Shown: one piece after another, positions 53,891 to 61,886 of the stretch
How the letters are laid out: the number at the start of each line of letters is the position of its first letter
Position numbering within the stretch: the stretch's first letter is position 1
Translations under genes and position numbers: made by a program
From: Marinobacterium jannaschii DSM 6295
GTDB lineage: Bacteria > Pseudomonadota > Gammaproteobacteria > Pseudomonadales > Balneatricaceae
Direction of reading: 5' to 3'
Assembly: GCF_000620085.1 (NCBI RefSeq)
Contig: NZ_KK211071.1
Span: 5,315 to 67,200, forward strand
DNA length: 61,886 nt
Notes under the pieces: model-generated
What the model saw: only the letters and a program-made list of their open reading frames with translations
The model's database searches: none
What the model was told of the DNA's origin: nothing

Positions 53891-54418
53891 ATGCACAACT
53901 CTCACACCAGTACCCTGATAGATCTCCATCCCCTGACCGGTGTTGTGCTGGATAGCTACAACGAAGCGCACAATATATTCGCCGATCTCGCTAATCGCCT
54001 GTATGACCTGCTTATCGCCAGTAAAGGAGGTGACCCGCACGACTATGCCATTACCGAATCGATCGACATGCTGATCAGCCACACGGCACAGCAATTTGAA
54101 TATGAAAACAAAGAAATGCAGCGCAGGGCCTTTCCTGCTGCGCCACAGCATATTGAGGAACATAGGGAAGCGTTAGAAAAGCTGGTGAGAGCGCGCCGGA
54201 AATGGCTGACAGCCGGTAACGCTGACCGGCTGGATCACTACCTGACTCGGGAGCTGGCGCCCTGGCTGGTCAGCCACATTACCCGAATGGACAGTGTGGC
54301 CGCGATGTATATCGCGGCGGACAAAATGGTGCCGGAAAAGCCGGAAAGCAAAGCCACGCCATCTGCTGCGCTTAATGCCTCTGAAAGCAATAAACCCGAT
54401 TCCCTTTCTGGGCGTTAA
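53891..54418 (+). CDS. Hemerythrin-like protein lacking one iron ligand
   Basis: A 175-residue cytoplasmic four-helix protein. Ligand positions of classic hemerythrin map to His27, Gln68 (normally His), Glu72, His87, His91, His129 and Asp134. The 15-residue E-to-H and five-residue H-to-D spacings match exactly. With one His replaced, di-iron oxygen binding may be altered. The C-terminal 30 residues are low-complexity. It is divergent from the hydrogenase operon; an oxygen-sensing or protection role is inference. Confidence 0.85.
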   Translation: MHNSHTSTLIDLHPLTGVVLDSYNEAHNIFADLANRLYDLLIASKGGDPHDYAITESIDMLISHTAQQFEYENKEMQRRAFPAAPQHIEEHREALEKLVRARRKWLTAGNADRLDHYLTRELAPWLVSHITRMDSVAAMYIAADKMVPEKPESKATPSAALNASESNKPDSLSGR

Positions 54419-54455
54419 GCGCTCAGCTGCGCCAGGCTAACTGATGAGTGGGTTT

Positions 54456-54797
54456 TCAGGCAATTCTCTGCTGAAAGGCTTCAATACTGTCCAGCAGCTG
54501 CATATTCATATCGTTTTCAAAATCATCGAAGGGACGATTATGCAATGACAAATAGCGCCCGACCTGATTCTCAGACAGGCGTTTTTTATTAACATGGTAC
54601 TCAAACTCAGGAAGCGTCTTATCCCGTCGCGGTACCAGCTGCCAGTTGACGAAGTCTGTGTCCAGCTGCCCAAACGCCGGGGAGGCAAAACGGCAGAAAT
54701 GATCAACCAGATTATCGCCATTCGGCCCCAGACAGCCCGGTTCGATCCGCATAATAACTGTAAGTTTCATTGAATCAGGTAAGTTACCTACTGCCAT
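54456..54797 (-). CDS. Unknown protein downstream of the hemerythrin gene
   Basis: A 113-residue soluble protein of unknown family. It has GCLGPNGDNLVDHFCRFASP (about 31-50), a charged middle (VPRRDKTLPEFEYHVNKKRL) and a short C-terminal helix. ATG 54797 follows AAGGA, a good site. It converges on the hemerythrin gene. Confidence 0.75.
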   Translation of the reverse strand: MAVGNLPDSMKLTVIMRIEPGCLGPNGDNLVDHFCRFASPAFGQLDTDFVNWQLVPRRDKTLPEFEYHVNKKRLSENQVGRYLSLHNRPFDDFENDMNMQLLDSIEAFQQRIA

Positions 54798-54968
54798 TCA
54801 AATATTCCTTAAATCCCTTTGACCGCAAACAGCAAGTCGTTCTTGTTATAGGTTAGACCCTGCACCGAGGCCATTTTCACTGCGATCAATCAGGCAGCTG
54901 CATCCTCACGGAGCAGGTCAAAGCTCGCACTCCATGAAAGCCGACATCTTTCATCATTACATCAGAAA

Positions 54969-55118
54969 TTATTCCGATTCGTCTTCTTTTTTCTGTGCCA
55001 GATACTTCGCCTGCCACTCATTTAACTCTTCATAGTACGTATCCCAGACACAGGGAGAACAGCCGCCTTCACAACATTCATGCTCACCCGGTGGCTGCGG
55101 CCTTTCCTGATCACTCAT
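54969..55118 (-). CDS. Oxidoreductase-like small cysteine protein
   Basis: A 49-residue protein found by reading the minus strand directly. The core is CCEGGCSPCVWDTYYEELNEW, matching the oxidoreductase-like N-terminal family (CCxxxCxxCVWDxYxEEL). Its TAA is at 54971-54969 and its ATG at 55118. Function unknown; it probably binds metal. Confidence 0.85.
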   Translation of the reverse strand: MSDQERPQPPGEHECCEGGCSPCVWDTYYEELNEWQAKYLAQKKEDESE

Positions 55119-55384
55119 TACCCATACTCCTCACTACAACAGCCCTGATATCAGGGTTTAAAAGGGACAGTCTAAATAAATCGACGGCTCTCGGCTATTG
55201 GACGCTGGTCGCAGGGGTAATTCCATTTCGCCAGATACCGGAAAGTAACTTTTTTCACAGCTCGATTGCCGGTTGTCAGTCCTTCACCAATAATCGACTG
55301 TCTTGAAGAGGTAATACCAACGTCATTTGCCGGGGCTACATTCGATGCCTCTTTCAACCCAGATATGGAATACGGAGTACAACG

Positions 55385-57559
55385 ATGTTTAATCGTACTT
55401 TCCGCCGCAGCGCCCTGGCCATCATGGTTGCCGCAGCCGCGACTGGCGCACAGGCTGATGCGTTTAATCGAATTGCGAGTTTTTCTACAATCAAGAACCT
55501 TCCGGCCAACAGCGATATCAAAACAGAGACCTCGGCTGAGATTATCGACGTCTCTGAAGATGGCAAAACGCTGGTGTACTCCGACAGCCCGCTGGAAGGT
55601 CTGGGCATTATCGATATCAGCGATGCCGACGAGCCTGAAGCCAAAGGCTTTATTAAAACTGCCGGTGAACCCACCTCCGTGGCCTTCAGCGGCGACTATG
55701 TACTGGCGGGTATCAACACTTCTGAAAGCTACACCCAGCCCAGCGGTTTCCTGGCAGCGATCGATCTGGACGACAGAAAAATCGAGAAGCAGTGCGATCT
55801 GGGCGGTCAGCCAGATTCAGTCGCTGTGTCCAAGGATGGAAAATTCGTCGCCGTGGCGATCGAGAATGAGCGTGATGAAGACCTGGGCGAGGGCGTACTG
55901 CCCCAGCTGCCAGCAGGCTTCCTGGTGATTGCGCCACTGGAAGATGGAAAGCCTGAATGTGATGAGATGCGTCGTGTCGAGCTGACCGGACTGGCCGAGA
56001 TCGGCGGCGAAGACCCTGAGCCGGAGTTTGTCGATTTCAACGGCAACAATGAGATCGTCGTGACCCTGCAGGAGAACAACCACCTGGTAATCGTCGATGC
56101 TGAAACAGGCAAGGTGATCAATCACTTCTCCGCCGGTGGCGTCGACCTGCAGATGGTCGACCTGACGAAAGATAAGGCGCTGAGCTTCGACAAAACCCAG
56201 CAGAACCGCCTGCGTGAACCCGATTCTGTTAAGTGGCTCGACAACGACCGCTTTGTCACCGCCAACGAAGGCGATATGAATGGCGGCGCCCGTGGCTTTA
56301 CCATCTTTCACAAGGATGGCCGTGTACTGTTTGAATCCGGTGCGGGCTTCGAACATGAAGTGATAATGGCCGGTCACTACCCGGAAAAACGCTCCGGCAA
56401 AAAAGGTAACGAACCGGAAGGTCTGGCGGTTGGAAAATTCGGCAAGGACACCTACATCTTCGTACTCTCCGAGCGCGGCGGTGCGATCGGCGTCTACCGC
56501 GACACCGGTGCGGCCCCGGAATTCATGCAGCTGCTGCCATCCGGCATCGGCCCTGAGTCTGCGGTGGCGATCCCGTCACGAAACCTGCTGGTCAGCGCCA
56601 ACGAAAAAGACCTGATCGAAGATAAAGGTCCTCGCTCTCACGTCATGGTCTACAAGCTGAATGGCAAAGCAGCCAGTTACCCGCAGATCAAGTCCGGCCG
56701 TAACGCGGCTGGCCAGCCCATCGGCTGGGGCGCCCTGTCCGGCCTGACTGCCGATCATGATCTGGCCGGCAAGCTCTACGCCGTCAACGACAGCTTCTAC
56801 GCCACCCAGCCAACGATCTTCACTATCGACGCTAACCAGAGCCCGGCGAAGATCACCAGCGCCCTGCCCGTTACCCGCAACGGAAAGCCTGCTGAGAAGC
56901 TGGATCTGGAAGGAATCGCACTGGACGGTAAGGGCGGCTTCTGGCTGGCCTCCGAAGGCAAGACCAAAAAGAAAGTACCGCACGCCATCTATCACGTGAA
57001 CGCTCAGGGCGAGATCGACCGCACCCTGAACTTCCCGGAAGCACTACTCAAGCACGAAAAGCGCTTCGGCTCTGAAGGTATCACCGTGATCGGCGATAGC
57101 CTCTGGATCGCTATCCAGCGTCAGTGGAAGGATGACCCGGCCAACACCGTAAAACTGGTCTCCTACAACCTGAAGACCGACACCTGGGGCGCTGTACGCT
57201 ACCCAACCGAAGCTGCCAGCACCGGCTGGGTCGGCCTGTCAGAGATCACCGCTCATGAGGATGAGGTTTACATCATCGAGCGTGATAACCAGATCGGCGA
57301 GAACGCTAAGATCAAACGTCTCTACAAGATCGAGCAGAGCGAGCTGAAACCGGCACCGCTGGGCGGCGAACTGCCTGTGGTGAAGAAAGAGCTGGTACGC
57401 GACTTTATCCCGGACCTGATGAAAGCCAACGGCTATGTCACCGACAAGATCGAAGGCTTCACCATCGATGCTTCCGGTAAAGGCTACGCCGTCACCGACA
57501 ACGACGGTGTTGACGACAGCTCCGGCGAAACCTTCTTCTTTACCACCGGTAAGATGTAG
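55385..57559 (+). CDS. Exported esterase/phytase-like two-domain beta-propeller protein
   Basis: A 724-residue protein with a signal peptide to about residue 25 (GAQA). The N-terminal half (about 30-400) is a WD40/YVTN-like beta propeller (VSEDGKTLVYSDSPLEG; VAFSGDYVLAG; VDAETGKVINHFSAGG). The C-terminal half (about 440-720) matches the phytase-like/esterase-like propeller family: LDLEGIALDGKGGFWLASEG, GSEGITVIGDSLWIAIQ, KIEGFTIDASGKGYAVTDNDG. Periplasmic or secreted phosphoester hydrolase activity is likely but unproven. GGAG precedes the ATG. Confidence 0.85.
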   Translation: MFNRTFRRSALAIMVAAAATGAQADAFNRIASFSTIKNLPANSDIKTETSAEIIDVSEDGKTLVYSDSPLEGLGIIDISDADEPEAKGFIKTAGEPTSVAFSGDYVLAGINTSESYTQPSGFLAAIDLDDRKIEKQCDLGGQPDSVAVSKDGKFVAVAIENERDEDLGEGVLPQLPAGFLVIAPLEDGKPECDEMRRVELTGLAEIGGEDPEPEFVDFNGNNEIVVTLQENNHLVIVDAETGKVINHFSAGGVDLQMVDLTKDKALSFDKTQQNRLREPDSVKWLDNDRFVTANEGDMNGGARGFTIFHKDGRVLFESGAGFEHEVIMAGHYPEKRSGKKGNEPEGLAVGKFGKDTYIFVLSERGGAIGVYRDTGAAPEFMQLLPSGIGPESAVAIPSRNLLVSANEKDLIEDKGPRSHVMVYKLNGKAASYPQIKSGRNAAGQPIGWGALSGLTADHDLAGKLYAVNDSFYATQPTIFTIDANQSPAKITSALPVTRNGKPAEKLDLEGIALDGKGGFWLASEGKTKKKVPHAIYHVNAQGEIDRTLNFPEALLKHEKRFGSEGITVIGDSLWIAIQRQWKDDPANTVKLVSYNLKTDTWGAVRYPTEAASTGWVGLSEITAHEDEVYIIERDNQIGENAKIKRLYKIEQSELKPAPLGGELPVVKKELVRDFIPDLMKANGYVTDKIEGFTIDASGKGYAVTDNDGVDDSSGETFFFTTGKM

Positions 57560-57581
57560 GGATTAAACCTGGCTACAACGA

Positions 57582-57611
57582 AAAATGGCCGGTTATTCCG
57601 GCCATTTTTTA
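57582..57611. terminator. Terminator between the phytase-like and hydrolase genes
   Basis: AAAATGGCCGG and CCGGCCATTTT pair around TTATT, with a T run on the plus side and A run on the other, suiting the convergent genes. Confidence 0.85.
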
Positions 57612-57642
57612 TCTGTCTTATCAACAAATAAACTCAGCGGCA

Positions 57643-58653
57643 CTACTTAAGCGCCGACAACACCTCATCGATAATCTCTTGATGGATCTCAGCCCGCGAC
57701 TTACCGCCACTTTCCTGGCAGATCTCACCCTCTCCCTCCATCTCCAGTACTTTCTTTCCTTTCGCAGTACAGGCAGTGAATGCACTAAAGGGCGAGCCTG
57801 CAGCAATATGTTGATACTCGATGGAAGGCAACTTCAACATTCCGGCGGCTGGCTCTAGCGGATGTTGCGTCTTCCCGATCAGATCGAGCACTTTGACTGA
57901 CACAGAGATTCCGCCAAGAGATTCAGTCGTCAGCGCCTTACTTAGTTCCGGATTGATAACCACCAGCGAGCTGAGGCGATCATCCTTTGGCGTCGCCAGA
58001 ATCTGGCTATCCGCCACCTGACCAAGGGAGACACTGTTTTTGCGTAACCAGCCACAATCGATACTGACGCCTGTGTCGTCACAGGAACGCCGATAGCGAT
58101 CAGGATCAAACGCTGCCCCTGCCAGCGTCAGCAGCGATGTACCGCCCAGAAAAAAACCAACACCTGAGATTTTATCGTTGTCGATTCGATTGGCAAAGCC
58201 GCTGACCTGTTCAATATGATTCAGCCCAAGCAACAGGTCCTGCGGTCGTTGAATCAGCTCCGAAGTCACCGTTGTAGCGTTGATTTCGTTAAAAGGCGGA
58301 GTCTTGGGTACCACAACGATATGACCCTGCTTAGCCAGCTCAGAGGCGATCCAGCCACTATGGACAAATGAGGATCGCATCCCCCCATGGGCCAGCAAGA
58401 TCACCGGATAAGGCTTCTCTGAATCTGCCAAGGGGGCATTCAGCTTAACCTGGGGCACCTCAAAGATACGCTTGTTACCAACGCTGAAATCCGATCCCTT
58501 CTCCTGTGTCGGATACCAGTAATAAACCTCAACGTCAGCCTCTCGCTCGCTACTGTAGAGCGATTCGATTTTTAGCCCCGCTTCCATCGGCTGACTGGCG
58601 TTGGCAATGCCACACACCACAAGGGGTAACAGTAAGCTGTAATGAATCTTCAA
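57643..58653 (-). CDS. Exported alpha/beta hydrolase-like protein with altered nucleophile
   Basis: A 336-residue protein with a signal peptide to about residue 19 (ANA). It is of the PAF-acetylhydrolase/dienelactone-hydrolase-like type: LLAHGGMRSS (about 87-96) is the oxyanion region. The nucleophile elbow reads GFFLGG at 166-171, where Phe168 stands in place of the usual Ser. A TTT for TCT single-base change would explain it. The protein may be inactive or use another residue. Two Cys pairs suggest disulfides. Confidence 0.75.
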   Translation of the reverse strand: MKIHYSLLLPLVVCGIANASQPMEAGLKIESLYSSEREADVEVYYWYPTQEKGSDFSVGNKRIFEVPQVKLNAPLADSEKPYPVILLAHGGMRSSFVHSGWIASELAKQGHIVVVPKTPPFNEINATTVTSELIQRPQDLLLGLNHIEQVSGFANRIDNDKISGVGFFLGGTSLLTLAGAAFDPDRYRRSCDDTGVSIDCGWLRKNSVSLGQVADSQILATPKDDRLSSLVVINPELSKALTTESLGGISVSVKVLDLIGKTQHPLEPAAGMLKLPSIEYQHIAAGSPFSAFTACTAKGKKVLEMEGEGEICQESGGKSRAEIHQEIIDEVLSALK

Positions 58654-58796
58654 AAAGCACCTCCATGTTATAGATACGCTGAATGCCGTGAGTTGGTTAT
58701 TAGCTTGCGCCTACCCTCAAAACAGAGTGTGATCATAGCGCTTCCCTTGAACTACAGAACGAGCATCTTAGGCCCATCTGTAATAACTGTATGCGC

Positions 58797-59312
58797 CTAT
58801 TTAATATGCTTATCGATAAAGCGGTCTAGCTCAGATATCGACCTGATCACATATAAAGATTTATTAGCCGATATCGGCTCTAATCTATGCATAAAACTGT
58901 CATTCCAGAACTTGGGACATAGCCTTAACACTTTAAAACTTTGCAAGGTGCCCTTGATTACAGAGCTACCATCGGGCCAACCTTCAGGTTTGACCACCAG
59001 CCCCTTAAGCAGCCGCTTGGTGACCAGCCAGTAACTGGTGAGGTAAGGCAGATCTATGTAAATCAGCGTATCAGCGGACTCTAACCGTTTATAAAATGAA
59101 TCTACTGGCCCGAATCCATCGATAATCCAACGTTCAGAGGATAGTAGTTTTTCATGCTCCTCATCGTATATCTTACGGTCGACCTGCTCGCCATTTTTCT
59201 TATAGACGATGGAATCTAGCGGGTGCAATGGTATACCTGTCGCTGATGCCAAGCGTTTACTCAACGTCGACTTTCCATTTCCCGGCTTACCGAATACTGC
59301 AACTCTTTTCAT
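58797..59312 (-). CDS. Small P-loop kinase (adenylate-kinase-like, topology-modulation type)
   Basis: A 171-residue cytoplasmic protein. The Walker A is GKPGNGKST (about 8-16), the LHPLDSIV segment carries a base contact, and WIIDGFGPVDS is the typical lid/NMP region. It resembles FlaR/DNA topology modulation-type kinases with unknown substrate. The frame extends to 59468, but ATG 59312 fits the family start and follows GGGGGTAG. Confidence 0.85.
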   Translation of the reverse strand: MKRVAVFGKPGNGKSTLSKRLASATGIPLHPLDSIVYKKNGEQVDRKIYDEEHEKLLSSERWIIDGFGPVDSFYKRLESADTLIYIDLPYLTSYWLVTKRLLKGLVVKPEGWPDGSSVIKGTLQSFKVLRLCPKFWNDSFMHRLEPISANKSLYVIRSISELDRFIDKHIK

Positions 59313-59648
59313 ACTACCCCCGTTACTGAGACCAACCCAAAGAGGTAGAAACAGAAAACCCACCTCTTGGGTGGGTTTGCCATGATTAACGCACAACAAA
59401 GACACCACCACTCCTATGGAATGATGATAATTCGAGCTGTCTGATGCGTAAGATTTGTATTCATCCAATCATCCTGATCGATGGGTATGTTCATGTCAAC
59501 GATAACTCCAAGTAACTCGTGCACAAAACGCCCAGCACTGCAGCTGTGAACATTTACCTATTGCCAAGGCCTGACCACCAGGATCAAGTCCGTAGCCTCA
59601 AAAACCAGGTGAAATATTCAGCCTTGTTTTTGCCTGATTCAGTCTACC
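59313..59648. other. Leader region of the kinase gene
   Basis: Besides the hairpin at 59351-59378 I see no gene or repeat here. Confidence 0.5.
59351..59378 (-). terminator. Terminator-like hairpin ahead of the kinase gene
   Basis: On the minus strand AAACCCACC and GGTGGGTTT form a nine-base stem around a five-base loop, then TTTTCTGTTT. It lies about 45 bases before the kinase ATG and about 270 after the LRR gene stop, so it could end the LRR transcript or act as an attenuator. Confidence 0.55.
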
Positions 59649-60893
59649 CTATTCACCGCAGCGCTTAGGCCCGTACACCTTGGCATCGGGCACCAGCTCC
59701 GCCCTGATCTGATCAATCTGTTCGCAAGGGATATCCCGCTTACCTCTTAAGCCAACCTTGAGCATCGCCCTGTTGCCAAACAAGGCTGAGGCATCAGAGA
59801 TCTGATTGCTGTAGGCCATAAAGGCGGTCAGCTTTGGCTTGTTAGCAAAGGCTGAAATATTGCTGATCCGGTTGTAATTCAGGGTGACATCTTCCAGCTG
59901 AGACAGTCCGGCAAACGCCGAAACATCACGGATATCATTCATCATCAGCCCCACCACCTTCAGCTGCGCCAACTTATCCATCCCGCTCAGGTCGCTGAGC
60001 GAGGCCTTATTGGCCTGAAACTCCTCCAGCAACAGCAGATGCTCGATACCACGGGTCGAGGTCAGGGCCTTATTACCGGCAACAGACAGCGTCCTCAACC
60101 GGGGGAAAGCCTCAATACCCTGCAATGAGTTGAGCGCATTATTCTGCAGATACAATGCCTCCAGCTGGGTCAGATCTGCAATCGATGACAGATCTGTAAT
60201 TTCCTCGCCGATACAGCGCAGGGACTTCAGCTCAGATCGATCTTCAAGCTTTGCCTCGTACTTGGCGGTATAGACACAGCGGTCCAGCGCCTTTTTAGAG
60301 GGTGAATCTTTAACCGGGCGGGTCTGACTGCCATCCGCTGATTCAGATTGGGATGATTCGGATTGAGAGGAACCGGAATCCAGCTTACCCAGCTCCTCCA
60401 GAACAAAGCCGGTAAAGGAGAGCGCAAACACAGCACCAAACAGACGTACCCCCCTGGCTGTCACCTGACTCAGCGGAATACAGATAGCAAACGCCAAAAT
60501 CAGTAGCGGCAGCGCCCAGAACTGCAGAAAGCTGTAGATACGATTTTCCGCCGGATTATCCGGGTACACCAGGATAGAGACCTCTCTGCCAACCATCTGC
60601 GAACACCAAGAGCGGTTTGGCATCATCAGCCAGCCTACGGCCTTATCACCCTCAGGCGAGACCGCCATCGGATAATACTGTACCTGGTCACGATAGCGAG
60701 TGGTGGTCGTACTGCGTGCAGGGCCATCACTCACCTTCACCCACTCACTGCCACAATCGACAATGGTCGAGGGCACTTGGGTAGCGTTAACCAGCAAAGT
60801 CGCACGGTCGTAGACAATATAGAGGCTGACAACCAGCGCAATCGATACCAGACCTCGAACAATCCTTCTATTCCTTCCCTCGTCCCTGAACAT
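59649..60893 (-). CDS. Membrane-anchored leucine-rich repeat protein
   Basis: A 414-residue protein. One helix at about 11-32 is followed by an outside domain (DUF3592-like, about 40-120), two more helices (about 123-145 and 150-170), then a Ser/Gln/Glu-rich linker and an SDS22/internalin-like LRR domain from about 225: LTQLEALYLQNNALNSLQGIE, LSQLEDVTLNYNRISNISAF and others, about seven units. Cys may close the end. ATG 60893 follows AAGGA; ATG 60920 lacks a site. Function unknown; protein binding is likely. Confidence 0.8.
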   Translation of the reverse strand: MFRDEGRNRRIVRGLVSIALVVSLYIVYDRATLLVNATQVPSTIVDCGSEWVKVSDGPARSTTTTRYRDQVQYYPMAVSPEGDKAVGWLMMPNRSWCSQMVGREVSILVYPDNPAENRIYSFLQFWALPLLILAFAICIPLSQVTARGVRLFGAVFALSFTGFVLEELGKLDSGSSQSESSQSESADGSQTRPVKDSPSKKALDRCVYTAKYEAKLEDRSELKSLRCIGEEITDLSSIADLTQLEALYLQNNALNSLQGIEAFPRLRTLSVAGNKALTSTRGIEHLLLLEEFQANKASLSDLSGMDKLAQLKVVGLMMNDIRDVSAFAGLSQLEDVTLNYNRISNISAFANKPKLTAFMAYSNQISDASALFGNRAMLKVGLRGKRDIPCEQIDQIRAELVPDAKVYGPKRCGE

Positions 60894-60963
60894 AGCTGAT
60901 CCTTCACTCAGCTCAGCCATATACCACGCTTAGCGGTGACAGGGCTCAGCCATAAAATCTGTC

Positions 60964-61052
60964 AATATTGCAGGCACCCGGATGCCGACAAAGGTTAGAA
61001 GGACGTTATACCCGAGCTTAAGACGCAAAGAACAGGTACAACCTGCAATATT
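60964..61052. repeat. Perfect 11-base inverted repeat, 67 bases apart
   Basis: AATATTGCAGG at 60964-60974 and CCTGCAATATT at 61042-61052. It lies in the gap between the LRR gene and the truncated gene tail. The function is unknown. Confidence 0.7.
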
Positions 61053-61068
61053 TTTTACAGAGGAGCGA

Positions 61069-61218
61069 TTACTTATCGGCACTAAGTCTGGCGATAAAGC
61101 CCAAGTAGAAGCAAACCACAAACACAGCACCATCCCACAACAGCGCAAACCAGAATTTGATCGGGCTGCCAGATGCGGTGACCGTCTTAGTGCTGCCCAT
61201 CACTGTATAGGAGTAGTC
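61069..61218 (-). pseudogene. 3' tail of a membrane protein gene cut by the IS
   Basis: The minus frame ending at TAA 61071-61069 reads 49 residues up to the IS left end (61219), where it continues into IS sequence. It has a membrane helix (FWFALLWDGAVFVVCFYLGFI, shown in part: residues about 22-42 of the tail) and an LSADK end. The upstream part is missing, so the gene is probably interrupted by the IS. Confidence 0.55.
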
Positions 61219-61285
61219 TGTAGTGGTCTAATGATTCCGGACACCATTTAAGGTGGTAAAGTCACCACCAAAGGAGAGGTGTTCA

Positions 61286-61594
61286 ATGGCAAGACAGCGT
61301 CGTTCGTTTTCAACCGAGTTCAAAATGGAAGCCGCCAGCTTGGTGGTTGATCAGGGCTACAGCCTGACTGAAGCCAGTCGTGCAGTTGATGTGGGTGAGA
61401 CCGCATTGCGGCGCTGGGTTAACCAGTTGCGTGCAGAGCGAGATGGTGTAACGCCAGCGTCAAAGGCACTTACACCCGAACAGCAAAAGATTCAGGAGCT
61501 GGAAGCCAGGATCAACCGGCTGGAGAGGGAGAAGGCGATACTAAAAAAGGCTACGGCGCTCTTGATGTCGGACGAACTCGATCGTACACGCTGA
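61286..61594 (+). CDS. IS3-family transposase OrfA
   Basis: A 102-residue DNA-binding part: HTH (MARQRRSFSTEFKMEAASL, GYSLTEASRAVDVGETALRR) then a leucine zipper (IQELEARINRLEREKAILKK). ATG 61286 follows AAGGAGAGG. An A AAA AAG slippery site at 61543-61549 allows the -1 shift to OrfB. Confidence 0.93.
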   Translation: MARQRRSFSTEFKMEAASLVVDQGYSLTEASRAVDVGETALRRWVNQLRAERDGVTPASKALTPEQQKIQELEARINRLEREKAILKKATALLMSDELDRTR

Positions 61595-61886
61595 TAGACC
61601 AGTTAAGTGAGCAAGAGCCGGTGGATATGGTCTGTAGCGCTTTGGATATTGCCCGTTCTAGTTATTATGAATACCGCCGTAGAGAGTCTCGGATTAACAC
61701 TGAGCGGCTGGAACAGTGCGCCAAGGTCAATGAGCTGTTCAGACAAAGCCGAAGTTCAGCCGGTAGCCGCACGATCATGACCCAGATGCAGGACGAAGGC
61801 TACGAGATCGGCCGTTTCCGCGTCCGAGCGCTAATGCGCGAGCAGGGTTTAGTCTGCAAGCAGCCAGGGCCGCACAAGTATAAACA
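61543..61886 (+). CDS. IS3-family transposase OrfB, N-terminal part (via -1 frameshift, cut by the window end)
   Basis: In the -1 frame after the slippery site the protein reads KGYGALDVGRTRSYTLIDQL and later SRSSAGSRTIMTQMQDEGY, the HTH_21 region ahead of the DDE domain. It runs off the right edge. Confidence 0.88.

Larger units (their letters stand above)
61219..61886 (+). mobile_element. IS3-family insertion sequence, left part
   Basis: The left end probably starts at TGTAGTGGTC (61219), followed by the TTCCGGACACC-type terminal sequence seen in IS3-family elements. It carries orfA and, in the -1 frame, orfB. The right end lies outside the window. Confidence 0.85.

Noticed and set aside
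53666-54163. 165-codon minus frame overlapping the hemerythrin gene
   Set aside because: The upstream part is a shadow of the hemerythrin frame; only the last 48 codons look protein-like and are listed separately.
60990-61030. attC-like GTATAAC/GTTATAC near the IS
   Set aside because: No matching second site at the right spacing and no cassette-type repeats nearby.
60930-61148. 72-codon minus frame between LRR gene and IS
   Set aside because: Overlaps the better-supported tail of the truncated gene in another frame.

Overview
The window looks like chromosomal DNA of a marine gammaproteobacterium, most likely an Oceanospirillales (Oceanospirillaceae-type) bacterium. This is inferred from conserved gene blocks and protein character; no rRNA or tRNA gene was seen to fix the taxonomy. 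About 50 genes are supported, packed on both strands, and the window ends inside an insertion sequence.

Left end (1-8215): a minus-strand operon reading tolC-family lipoprotein, short HlyD-type adaptor, then the N-terminal part (over 1860 codons) of a giant repeat protein that runs off the left edge. The giant protein carries a LEPR-XLL motif, a DUF4347-like domain, a cadherin-like repeat, four near-identical ~120-residue modules and Bap-type Ig-like repeats, so this is a surface adhesin with dedicated export parts. A good sigma70 promoter and a nested hairpin leader precede it.

Core housekeeping (8655-32261): ftsK-lolA-rarA-crcB-serS (minus), then trxB-aat-bpt-infA (plus), clpA-clpS (minus), cspD, icd, rluE, moaE, a NudJ-type NUDIX gene, mnmA, hflD, purB, an alpha/beta hydrolase, trmJ and roxA preceded by a translationally coupled 82-residue protein. 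Much of this order is familiar from other gammaproteobacteria. A CheW-like protein with an inserted CZB zinc-binding domain sits between ftsK and trxB.

Mixed metabolism (32287-49552): LysR/aceA (glyoxylate shunt), a 1 kb non-coding stretch with a heptanucleotide repeat and a possible small RNA, enoyl-CoA hydratase, rlmF, a nucleotidyltransferase, adenine/adenosine deaminase, an outer-membrane barrel protein, a TehA/SLAC1-type transporter divergent from a LysR regulator, trhO, a YkgJ-type protein, a Na/Pi-cotransporter-like protein, LysR/hppD, a GlsB-type membrane protein and an orphan HigA-type antitoxin.

Hydrogenase island (49565-55118): a three-gene uptake [NiFe]-hydrogenase operon (small subunit, large subunit, cytochrome b) with a sigma54-type promoter, an intercistronic hairpin and a strong terminator. 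No maturation gene lies beside it. Divergent from it is a hemerythrin-like gene lacking one canonical iron ligand, followed by small unknown genes.

Right end (55385-61886): a two-domain phytase/esterase-like secreted protein, a hydrolase whose nucleophile serine is replaced, a small P-loop kinase, a membrane leucine-rich-repeat protein, the tail of a gene apparently cut by an IS3-family element, and the left part of that element.
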